A stretch of DNA of 17,287 nt, from assembly GCF_014359955.1 (NCBI RefSeq), contig NZ_JACIYL010000013.1:1-17287 (forward strand), read 5' to 3'. Under the pieces are notes generated by a model. It saw only the letters and a program-made list of their open reading frames with translations, was not told the DNA's origin and did not search any database. The translations under genes and the position numbers were made by a program. Below are positions 1 to 7,211 of the stretch, in pieces. Numbering within the stretch: position 1 is the first letter of the stretch; each line of letters opens with the position of its first letter. This DNA is from Thermogutta sp. (GTDB lineage Bacteria > Planctomycetota > Planctomycetia > Pirellulales > Thermoguttaceae).

Positions 1-1431
1 CCCGGTATTGGGCGGGAAGTTGATCCGGAAGCCCTCGACGCATATTTACTGTACCAATACGTGCCGCATCCCTGGACGATTTATCGCGGCATCCGCAAAT
101 TGCCGCCCGGGCACCTTGCCGTTTATGAGAACGGGCAGTTGACGGTCCGACCTTACTGGACGCCGGACTTTTCCCACGAAGACCGCCCCGACTGGAAAGA
201 TGCTGTCGAGCAGGTGCGAGAGCTCCTGCGACGATCGGTAGAGTTACGGCTGGAAGCCGAGGTTCCGCTGGGGGCGTTTCTCTCCGGCGGCATTGATTCC
301 ACGATCGTGGTGGGGCTCATGCAGCAACTGGCGACCGAGCGGGTGCGGACCTTCTCTATCGGCTTTCCCGTGGCCGAGTACGATGAAACGCGCTATGCCA
401 GAATTGCAGCGGAATCCTTTCACACTGATCACCGCGAATTCTGTGTGGAACCGGACGCGGTGAAGATTCTCCCGCAGTTGGTCTGGCATTACGACGAACC
501 CTTTGCAGACAGTTCTGCCATCCCCACGTGGTATGTGGCCGAGATGACCCGGCAACACGTGACGGTGGCCCTGACCGGAGACGGGGGCGATGAACTCTTC
601 GGTGGTTATCCGCGGTATTGGGCTATTGCCCTGGCGGAAGGTATTCATGGGCTTCCATTCTGGCTCCGGTGGGTCTTCCACGAGCGCTTGTGGCGCTGGG
701 CCTCGCAGGCGCGGCAGAAGTCCTTCTGGGGCCGGGTCCGACGGTTCACAGAGGCGCTCCACCTGCCCGTGGGTGAACGGTATCTCGAATGGATCGCGAT
801 TTTCAATAGCTGCCGCCGCTGGGCGCTGTACACGCCCGAATTTCAGGAGTGTCTGGCGATGGCCCATCCCGAGAAATTCTTTCTGGAAACCTATTCTCGG
901 GTGGCCGGGCGCGATGTGATTTCGGCGATCAGTTTGGCCGACCTGTTCACGTATTTGCCGTGCGACCTGCTGGTCAAAGTGGACATCGCGGCCATGGCGC
1001 ACAGTCTGGAGACGCGGCCGCCGTTTCTCGATCATCACCTCGTGGAATATGCGGGAAAACTGCCTGGCTCGTGGAAAGTCCGCGGCAGGCGGGGTAAACG
1101 CATTCTCCTTGAAGCGTTTAAGGACCTCATACCCCCGGCCATTCAAACTCGCGGAAAGATGGGATTCGGTGTGCCGCTCGATCACTGGTTTCGCGGGCCA
1201 CTGGCCCAACTGGCCTGCGGACTTCTTCTCCATCCACGGACGATTCGACGGGGGTATTTTCGCCAGGAGGCCATTGAAAGGCTGCTCGAAGAGCACCAGC
1301 AAGGGCGGTGGAACCACAGTTATCGCATCTGGGCGCTCCTTTTCCTGGAATTGTGGATTCGCCGCTGGATCGACGGGGAGGAGTCACCCGATCTGCAAAG
1401 CTTGTTGATTCCGGCCAGTCGAAGTCTCTAA
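1..1431 (+). CDS. asnB: Asparagine synthase (glutamine-hydrolysing), C-terminal part, cut by left edge
   Basis: The enzyme converts aspartate to asparagine using ATP and ammonia taken from glutamine. The frame is open from base 1 and codons before the GTG at 61 already match the family (residues ending DAYLLYQYVPHP), so the gene starts outside the window and 61 is not its start. Visible is the synthetase domain: the PP-loop SGGIDS at 283-300, which binds ATP pyrophosphate, and GDGGDELFGGY from 577, the second nucleotide/aspartate-site motif. KMGFGVPLDHWFRGPL near the C-terminus is also typical. The N-terminal glutaminase domain with its catalytic Cys lies mostly outside, so its integrity cannot be judged. 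About 476 residues remain of a family length of roughly 600-650. Family assignment is secure. Whether it serves free asparagine or amidation of a polymer or peptide cannot be told here. Confidence 0.93.
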   Translation, partial: PGIGREVDPEALDAYLLYQYVPHPWTIYRGIRKLPPGHLAVYENGQLTVRPYWTPDFSHEDRPDWKDAVEQVRELLRRSVELRLEAEVPLGAFLSGGIDSTIVVGLMQQLATERVRTFSIGFPVAEYDETRYARIAAESFHTDHREFCVEPDAVKILPQLVWHYDEPFADSSAIPTWYVAEMTRQHVTVALTGDGGDELFGGYPRYWAIALAEGIHGLPFWLRWVFHERLWRWASQARQKSFWGRVRRFTEALHLPVGERYLEWIAIFNSCRRWALYTPEFQECLAMAHPEKFFLETYSRVAGRDVISAISLADLFTYLPCDLLVKVDIAAMAHSLETRPPFLDHHLVEYAGKLPGSWKVRGRRGKRILLEAFKDLIPPAIQTRGKMGFGVPLDHWFRGPLAQLACGLLLHPRTIRRGYFRQEAIERLLEEHQQGRWNHSYRIWALLFLELWIRRWIDGEESPDLQSLLIPASRSL

Positions 1432-1442
1432 CGCTGCCTTGC

Positions 1443-1480
1443 GGGAAAGCGGCCATCGTCTGCCGATGGGTGCGCTTCCC
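1443..1480 (+). terminator. Hairpin just after asnB, possible terminator
   Basis: Twelve bases after the asnB stop, GGGAAAGCG (1443-1451) can pair with CGCTTCCC (1473-1480) with one bulged A. Inside it, CCATCG (1453-1458) pairs exactly with CGATGG (1464-1469) around a 5-nt loop. The stem is strong, but what follows is CGTTAAAATAAT rather than a clear T-run, so it may be an imperfect intrinsic terminator or a 3'-end stabilising hairpin. Confidence 0.5.
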
Positions 1481-1839
1481 CGTTAAAATAATCTCCAAGC
1501 GGCAAGCTGCGGAGGTTGGCGGTTGATCGGAGTGCAACGATCGGCCGTCGTTCCAGTTTTCACACAAGGTTGCGGTTTTGGAAAGATGGGTGGAATAACG
1601 GCACTTTCGAGGCTGCCGTCCGAGGATCGAGAGTTATCAGCGAGGATCGGAAATCGCCAGTACGGACTGGCATTTCTGGCCGAGAGGCTTTCAAAGAAAA
1701 ACCCGTTGCCAGCAGCAAACCGGATTTCTGTTCACAGCCCGGTATGCTTTGTGTCCGAGAATAGTGTTGGCACGTCGTTTTGCCTCAAACGGCGCCAGTA
1801 TTCTTCGGTCCCCGGAAAACGATTCAGGGAGGGCGCACG
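1481..1839. other. Gap between asnB and glgC; glgC ribosome binding site
   Basis: I see no convincing gene here on either strand. Open frames in the stretch lack family resemblance. The glgC Shine-Dalgarno AGGGAGGG lies at 1826-1833, six bases before the ATG at 1840, and this decides that start. No sigma-70 promoter with both elements well spaced stood out. A TTGGCACG at 1768-1775 resembles the -24 element of a sigma-54 promoter, but its partner GC is one base too far away. Confidence 0.6.
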
Positions 1840-3099
1840 ATGGCTTATGTGAGAAACGACCAGATTGTCACGGTTATCCTGGCCGGGGGGAGAGGTTCGC
1901 GACTGGATCCGCTGACTCGCGATCGTGCCAAGCCTGCCGTGCCGTTTGGCGGGGCTTATCGAATCATCGATTTCACCATGTCGAATTGCCTCAACAGCGG
2001 ACTGCGAAAAATCCTGATTTTGACGCAGTACAAGGCGATGAGCCTGGATCGCCATATCAATATGGGCTGGCAAAAGTATTTTTGCCGAGAACTTGGGGAG
2101 TTCGCCGATGTGGTGCCTCCCCAGCAGCGGATCGACGAAAACTGGTATCAGGGGACGGCGGACGCGGTCTATCAAAATATTTACGCCATCGAGAAAGAGC
2201 AGCCGGAATACGTCGTCATTCTGGCCGGCGACCATATTTACAAAATGGACTATCGTAAATTCGTTGATTACCACATCGAACGGGGGGCTGATGTCACCAT
2301 CGGGGTTCTCAAGGAGCGGTGTGAACTGGCCAGTCGCCGTTTCGGGGTGCTCCAAGTGGACCGAGACAACCGAGTGATCGGCTTCGAGGAAAAGCCGGAG
2401 CATCCCAAGCCGATCCCCGGCGAGCCGGAGTTCTGTTACGCTTCCATGGGGATTTACGTATTTCCGGCGAGATTCCTTTTCGAGGTTCTGTGTCGGGACG
2501 CCACACGGCGGGGAAGCACCCACGACTTCGGACGCGACGTTATTCCCTCGCTCATCGACGAAAACCGCGTTTATGCCTATCCGTTCATGGACGAAAACCG
2601 CAAAAAGAACGCCTATTGGCGGGACGTGGGGACTCTCGACAGCTATTACGAAGCCAATATGGATCTGGTGGCCGTCGAACCGGAGCTGAATCTCTACGAC
2701 GAGATCTGGCCCATCCGCACTTATCAGCCCAATTATCCACCGCCGAAGTTCGTGTTTGCTGATCCCCAGCGCCGCGGTCAGGCCCTCGACAGCATTGTCT
2801 GCAACGGAACGATCGTTTCCGGCGGGACGGTCATTCGCTCCATTTTGGGGCATCGCGTCCGCATCAACAGCTACGCCTGGGTGGAGGACTCCATCCTTTT
2901 TGCGGGGGTGGAAATCGGCCGACATTGTCGCATCCGTCGGGCCATCATCGATAAGGGAGTGCGCGTTCCGGAGGGAACCGAAGTCGGGTACGACCCCGAA
3001 AAAGACCGTGCCCGAGGATTCGTGGTCACGGAAAACGGCGTCACGGTCATTGCCAAGGCGGAGACGTCGGGCGAACTCTGGGACCAGTCCGTTTCGTAG
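1840..3099 (+). CDS. glgC: Glucose-1-phosphate adenylyltransferase (ADP-glucose pyrophosphorylase)
   Basis: GlgC makes ADP-glucose and pyrophosphate from glucose-1-phosphate and ATP, the committed and usually allosterically controlled step of bacterial glycogen synthesis, in the cytoplasm. The protein is 419 residues, normal for the family. The nucleotidyltransferase half carries GGRGSRLDPLT (residues 16-26), AKPAVPFGG (30-38), GTADAVYQN, AGDHIYKMDY, GFEEKP and YWRDVGTLDSYYEAN. The C-terminal quarter is the hexapeptide-type left-handed beta-helix region (for example SILGHRVRINSYAWVEDSIL). The frame is open 60 bases further upstream to a TTG at 1780. I prefer ATG 1840 because AGGGAGGG sits six bases before it and the protein then begins like other GlgC proteins. 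No other glycogen gene (glgA, glgB, glgP) is in the window. The gene faces a minus-strand RNA candidate ending about 12 bases past its stop. Confidence 0.96.
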   Translation: MAYVRNDQIVTVILAGGRGSRLDPLTRDRAKPAVPFGGAYRIIDFTMSNCLNSGLRKILILTQYKAMSLDRHINMGWQKYFCRELGEFADVVPPQQRIDENWYQGTADAVYQNIYAIEKEQPEYVVILAGDHIYKMDYRKFVDYHIERGADVTIGVLKERCELASRRFGVLQVDRDNRVIGFEEKPEHPKPIPGEPEFCYASMGIYVFPARFLFEVLCRDATRRGSTHDFGRDVIPSLIDENRVYAYPFMDENRKKNAYWRDVGTLDSYYEANMDLVAVEPELNLYDEIWPIRTYQPNYPPPKFVFADPQRRGQALDSIVCNGTIVSGGTVIRSILGHRVRINSYAWVEDSILFAGVEIGRHCRIRRAIIDKGVRVPEGTEVGYDPEKDRARGFVVTENGVTVIAKAETSGELWDQSVS

Positions 3100-3110
3100 G
3101 GAAGGAGCGC

Positions 3111-3147
3111 AAAGAAAAAGCCCCCGGAATGCAGTGTCCCAGGGGGG
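3111..3147 (-). terminator. Rho-independent terminator, minus strand
   Basis: Read on the minus strand, a C-run (3147-3142) and GGGGG (3125-3121) form a GC stem around a loop of roughly 16 nt, followed at once by CTTTTTCTTT (3120-3111). The T-run is present only in the minus direction. It therefore ends transcripts coming leftwards, although the hairpin alone could also mark the 3' end of glgC mRNA. Confidence 0.7.
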
Positions 3148-3369
3148 AGGACATAAGACTGTTCCGGGAGCAAGTGGGAGGTAGTTCCTTTACCCGCCGT
3201 TACGCCGTCCCTGGCCGAGCGGACATAACCCGGATGCGAATGCTGCCATCCGTGGCTTGCCTGTGCTGGGAACTTGCCACCTGCTGAGCACCTTTTCCTT
3301 ACTAGTGGTCAGTTTCCCGTCAGGCTACCCTTCACATCAGGGAATGACACCTCCCGCTAAATGATCAAC
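3112..3369 (-). ncRNA. Candidate structured non-coding RNA of about 258 nt, family unknown
   Basis: The gap between two convergent protein genes has its own minus-strand promoter (3376-3405) and terminator (3111-3147), which define a transcript of about 258 nt without a plausible ORF. The interior can fold as a rod. CTGTT near the 5' end (3371-3367) pairs with AACAG (3163-3159), GGGAGGT (3355-3349) pairs with ACCTCCC (3182-3176), and CGGATG pairs with CATCCG in an internal hairpin. I compared it by eye with RNase P RNA, tmRNA, SRP RNA, 6S RNA and common riboswitches and found none of their hallmark sequences. It could be a housekeeping RNA too diverged to recognise. It could instead be the 3' untranslated region of the exported protein gene upstream, because no clear terminator separates them. 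Confidence 0.5.
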
Positions 3370-3375
3370 AGGCGT

Positions 3376-3405
3376 AAGTTACCAAGAAAAAGTCCCGGGG
3401 GTCAA
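3376..3405 (-). promoter_or_regulatory. Sigma-70-type promoter for the candidate RNA
   Basis: On the minus strand TTGACC (3405-3400) is followed after 18 bases by TAACTT (3381-3376). The -35 matches five of six consensus bases and the -10 four of six. The expected start is near 3369, just before the base-paired part of the candidate RNA. Confidence 0.5.
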
Positions 3406-3467
3406 GGGCAAATTTTGCAAGGCAAAGCGGGAAGTGACGGGAGGTTGCAGGAGCATGAGGCCGGTCA

Positions 3468-6400
3468 TTACCGTTGACCGCGATGCGCAGTCTTTTGGGA
3501 AGTCACTTCCCAGGCCCAGGCGGTTCGGGCGGGAACAGTGACCGGAATTTGCACACCGGTAGGGGAAGTTTCCATGGGTACAGTGGGCGCTGCTTCCACC
3601 GGCGCAACACAAAGGGCTGTGTCAGACGGAAATGCGGGCGCGAGATCCGCGATGAGCGTGGTCGTTACCGGTTCGTCACTCACATTGACGGCGATGACGA
3701 CCACCCGGGATTTGCTGGGTTGCCACCAGCAGCCGCTGAGAAGCGCATTCGTGGCGACCCACCGGGTGCCATGCCATTGCCAGTCCGCCTTCACAGTGGG
3801 CAATGGCCGATCAGATTGTGGCGGCCTAAGCATCCGGCCGGCATAGAAGTATTCCCGTAAGAGCCATCTTAACTGCGCCAGTTGTTTGAGAAACTCCGCG
3901 TTCTCTTTTTCATTGACGACGGCCGGTGAAATCCAGCCCAACTGTTCACCGAATACAAGCTGCTGGGCTGCCCGCATGCGGAGCGCGAGGTCCCGGGTGG
4001 GACCGCCCCCGTAGGCACGTCCGAACATCTGAATGGTGCCCCCGTAAACGGCGGGAAAGGCGGGAACCTGGCCGTCGTATTGCCAGTGCCAGGTGAGATA
4101 GCCGTCCATCCAGCGGATATACGGCTCGCCGTTGCATTCGGTGGTGAGCATGCAATCGGCAGGTTTGTCCTGACGAATTTTGTCGAGGAGTTGCCAGTAT
4201 CCCTCCGTCCACCAGTGGCCACCCCCGAGTGGATGGCCGTGCGCGGGGTCGCAGCACAGCGTGGGAGCGGCCGCCGCGATCTGATCAATGTACACGGCGT
4301 CCACTTTGAATTCGCGGAAAAGGCGGAGGACGATCTCCCGCACAGTGCTCTGCCACAGTTCGGTGGTGGGGCACATCACGGCAAGACGGACCGGTGAACC
4401 GTCGCTTTCTTTGCTGCCGTAGCTTTCGATGAAGGGCTCGTTCTTTTCGTTTTTGGTGGCCGCCGGAAGCGCCCGACGCGTGAACTGCCAGTCTTCCAGG
4501 CCTTTGTCGCGAGTGTCCCAGAGACGCCCATTGATGTAGGGCATGACATGAACTCCTGTCTTGCGGAGCATTTCCACGCCGGGAAGAAACTCGGGCTTGG
4601 CCGGAAAGTAGTGGGGGTAGTCGTTGTCAAACGGATTCATGTGCCAGTTGTACCAGTGAACTCCGCACGGGACGCCGAAATATTCGGCGAAGCGGTTCGT
4701 TTGTTCAGCGCACTCACCCGTGGGTCCCCCATAGAGGGCCCACAACGGCAGTTCCCGCATCCACAACGGGGTATCTTCGCGGCCGCCGTCACCAAGCTGT
4801 GGATACCAACGGGCTTCGCGAACGACCCATTCCCGATATATCTGGGAAGCATCGTACCAGTCCCCCCGCAGAAGTCGCCAAACGGCCTGGCCCGAGAGCG
4901 TGAAATCGTTCTCCGGCTTTCCCATGTCGGGGGCAGGATGCTCGTAAGTCACTCGGAGAAGCCGCAGTTGGGGAATCGTGCGGACGGCTATTTGCTTGGT
5001 GCTGGCAAAAGGATCATGCAGCCCGATATAAAGACCAGTTTTGAGGTTTGGCTCATACGCTGCCATAAACTGCATGGTGGTCCAACCACTGGGATAGCGC
5101 CCCTGATATTGGAAGTTTTGCGAACACGGATCCGGCGTGACGATGCCACACCCCTGTGGGTAAAGAACGGATCCGTGCGTACCCAGGTCGGAGATCGCAA
5201 GTTGGGGGAAAATCACCTCCCGGACACTCCAGGGCGGCGGAACGTGTCGGATCGAGAACTCCCAGGTAAGGGAGGAGGTTGCGGGATCGGCTTTGGCAAT
5301 GGCCAGCACTTCCAGCGGTGCTCCCGGGAAATCACGCGGCGACTTCCAGACGAGCGTGACGGCCTCTTTTTGTTCCATAGTGACGGTTTCCCAACCCTGG
5401 TCCGCATGAAGATGCCGCAGAGGGCTTTCGGGATGGGCGGTGTCCTGGAGAGTGATGTCGAATAGTGGTGATTCCTGGGAGGACGCCAGCAGTCGACCCT
5501 GTACGATGTCGTACAGGCCGAGCATCTCCAGACCGTCGTCGGAGCGTTCCAGGATGACTCCCAGTTCACCGACAGAGATCACTGACCACCGCGCGGGCAT
5601 TTCACCCCTGAGGACCGCGATGGCTTCCTTCAACTTTCCCCGCTTCTCGAGTTCCTCGGCGGCCAGTTGCCACCAGGTTTGCTGGCGTTCCGCCGCGGGC
5701 AGGTTCTGATACTTTGCCCGAAGCTTCGCCAGAAGGCCGTTGAGCACCCCTGTGGTGGCCACCACTTCTTCTCTGCGGGGCCAGGCTTGGGAGAGCGACG
5801 CCAATTCTGAAACCGCTTTTTCGGTGGGGCCTAACCAGATGACGGCCGATTTTCTGAGCCGTGGCGTGTCCCACCTTTGCCATGCGCGATCTCCGCAGGC
5901 CTGGATGTAGTTGCCGTCCTCACCGGGGGCATCGTAAATCAGCACGCTTCCGGCGGCCAGCATGGCCAGGGCATTGTCGTCGCTGATAATCCCCCACTGC
6001 GCACCACGATGGCTCTGCTGGGTGTTCGCAAAAGAGCCCTTTTCCATCGGATCGGCCACCGTCCAGTGGGGCATTTCTCTCTGGTTGAATTGCAGCTCGA
6101 GAAAATGATGCTCGTTCCAGGGTTGAATGGAAGTCTGGAAAGCAACGGCCTGCACGAGGATCAAAGGCCGGTCATGAAAATAGATCCAGTCGTAAACGGC
6201 GAAGGGCCCGCCAGGGGGTGGAGTTGGCTGGGTGGCGCCGTATCGGGCGCGGATTCGGATCACTGTACACAGGGGCCCCTCGGAAAGTTTCGTGATCTCT
6301 GCGTGAGGATCGGTTGTCAGCAGGAAACTCCCAAGCTGGCGATCATGCACGCGGTCCGCCCAGCGAGAGACATGAAATGCCTTGGACGCTCCGGGAAAGA

Positions 6401-6917
6401 CGAATTCCACAGGAAATCCGGCCTGATGCTCGAGGTCGCAACGGATGCGAACACCACCGGCCTGGACAGTGCCGTCCCAGGCGGTGGGTAGCGGGGACGG
6501 AGTTTCAAAGCGGAGGCGAATGGACCGCACATCTGGGCGGGGCAGACTCACGATGAGCGTGCCGACAAAGTTCGATTGTGCGTCGAAATCGACAGCGGGA
6601 ATGAATTGCAAGGGTACGGAATCGCCTGTCTTGAGATCACCTCGTAATCCTCGCCAGTCGCCGGGAGTTATGTCGCAGGCCTGAAATGTCGGTGTCAGAT
6701 TGACCTCGGCAATGACCAGGCCATCTCGAGGGGCTCTATTGATCCGCAAGACCGGCTCACTGGCCGTCAGCCTGTCCGCCGGGAAACCGCCCAAAAGCAG
6801 GGCCAGAACCACGCCGCAGAAGATCGCCCTGGATTGGCCGGCTTGGGCGTGACGCTTGAGACGGGACCAGCACAAAAGCGTGTGAACCATCAGGCTGAGG
6901 GTTACCTGGCAGGACAT
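3468..6917 (-). CDS. Large exported DUF6259-like, glycoside-hydrolase-like TIM-barrel protein
   Basis: The predicted protein is 1149 residues. It has a basic n-region (SRLKRH), a hydrophobic core at about 31-44 and a likely signal-peptide cleavage near residue 51-53, so it should leave the cytoplasm. The middle looks like beta-sandwich. From about residue 700 the sequence resembles a glycosidase barrel of the DUF6259 kind: WYNWHMNPFDNDYPHYF (from 755), VMPYINGRLWD, VYIDQI (Asp878) and TTECNGEPYI (Glu927). Asp878 and Glu927 are my guess for the catalytic acids, from their position at strand ends. A small beta domain follows. The frame is open upstream to 7130, but that extension (VPAPRPHHPAAATP) is not protein-like, and AAGGAG at 6929-6924, six bases before ATG 6917, fixes the start. 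Substrate unknown; polysaccharide breakdown is an inference. The family label is from memory and moderately sure. Confidence 0.78.
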   Translation of the reverse strand: MSCQVTLSLMVHTLLCWSRLKRHAQAGQSRAIFCGVVLALLLGGFPADRLTASEPVLRINRAPRDGLVIAEVNLTPTFQACDITPGDWRGLRGDLKTGDSVPLQFIPAVDFDAQSNFVGTLIVSLPRPDVRSIRLRFETPSPLPTAWDGTVQAGGVRIRCDLEHQAGFPVEFVFPGASKAFHVSRWADRVHDRQLGSFLLTTDPHAEITKLSEGPLCTVIRIRARYGATQPTPPPGGPFAVYDWIYFHDRPLILVQAVAFQTSIQPWNEHHFLELQFNQREMPHWTVADPMEKGSFANTQQSHRGAQWGIISDDNALAMLAAGSVLIYDAPGEDGNYIQACGDRAWQRWDTPRLRKSAVIWLGPTEKAVSELASLSQAWPRREEVVATTGVLNGLLAKLRAKYQNLPAAERQQTWWQLAAEELEKRGKLKEAIAVLRGEMPARWSVISVGELGVILERSDDGLEMLGLYDIVQGRLLASSQESPLFDITLQDTAHPESPLRHLHADQGWETVTMEQKEAVTLVWKSPRDFPGAPLEVLAIAKADPATSSLTWEFSIRHVPPPWSVREVIFPQLAISDLGTHGSVLYPQGCGIVTPDPCSQNFQYQGRYPSGWTTMQFMAAYEPNLKTGLYIGLHDPFASTKQIAVRTIPQLRLLRVTYEHPAPDMGKPENDFTLSGQAVWRLLRGDWYDASQIYREWVVREARWYPQLGDGGREDTPLWMRELPLWALYGGPTGECAEQTNRFAEYFGVPCGVHWYNWHMNPFDNDYPHYFPAKPEFLPGVEMLRKTGVHVMPYINGRLWDTRDKGLEDWQFTRRALPAATKNEKNEPFIESYGSKESDGSPVRLAVMCPTTELWQSTVREIVLRLFREFKVDAVYIDQIAAAAPTLCCDPAHGHPLGGGHWWTEGYWQLLDKIRQDKPADCMLTTECNGEPYIRWMDGYLTWHWQYDGQVPAFPAVYGGTIQMFGRAYGGGPTRDLALRMRAAQQLVFGEQLGWISPAVVNEKENAEFLKQLAQLRWLLREYFYAGRMLRPPQSDRPLPTVKADWQWHGTRWVATNALLSGCWWQPSKSRVVVIAVNVSDEPVTTTLIADLAPAFPSDTALCVAPVEAAPTVPMETSPTGVQIPVTVPARTAWAWEVTSQKTAHRGQR

Positions 6918-7087
6918 AGGGGGCTCCTTGCGTGGGGTTGCCGCGGCAGGGTGGTGGGGCCGCGGCGCAGGGACGCTGTTTCGCACGCTCCCCATGATAG
7001 CGTCTGGGTTGCCGCAGGGAAGCCAAGGCCTTGGGGATTGAGCGACCAGGTCACTGCCAGGGCGGGGTTGGCGCGGGGGACGTGAGA

Positions 7088-7123
7088 CCAACCGCCGCTT
7101 GAGGCGGTCATCTGATCGGTTGG
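7088..7123 (-). promoter_or_regulatory. Mutually exclusive inverted repeats in the carB to exported-protein gap
   Basis: The 294-nt gap 6918-7211 lies upstream of the exported-protein gene. ACCGCC (7091-7096) can pair with GGCGGT (7103-7108), or CCAACCG (7088-7094) can pair with CGGTTGG (7117-7123); the two stems share bases and cannot both form. A lone -10-like TATCAT on the minus strand (6999-6994) lies closer to the gene but has no good -35 partner. Function of either is speculative. Confidence 0.25.
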
Positions 7124-7211
7124 CCGCCATCCGCCATCACTCGCATTCCTGTACTGCGAGATTTTTTTCGCCGAGGGCCGGAGCCGGGCGATTTTCCCTC
7201 GCGGGTCCGGA

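Noticed and set aside
1768..1783. Sigma-54-like promoter (TTGGCACG followed by TTTTGC) before glgC
   Set aside because: There are 11 bases between the GG and GC dinucleotides instead of the strict 10, and sigma-54 promoters rarely tolerate that.
3171..3230. Plus-strand resemblance to the Alu domain of large bacterial SRP RNA (GGGAGGTAG followed by TTTACCCGCC)
   Set aside because: The hallmark domain IV sequence with GGAAGG and AGCAG is absent, and the promoter and terminator signals point to the minus strand.
3310..3345. Hammerhead ribozyme core on the minus strand (CTGATG with GGGAAAC)
   Set aside because: The invariant A after CTGATG is replaced and the three stems do not form around a cleavable site.
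6918..7130. 71-residue N-terminal extension of the exported protein
   Set aside because: It is rich in Arg and Pro, unlike a signal peptide, and an excellent AAGGAG ribosome site stands before the internal ATG at 6917.
7172..7201. Hairpin CGAGGG/CCCTCG after carB as an intrinsic terminator
   Set aside because: On the minus strand the stem is followed by A residues; the T-run (7162-7168) is on the plus strand before the hairpin, so it fits neither direction.
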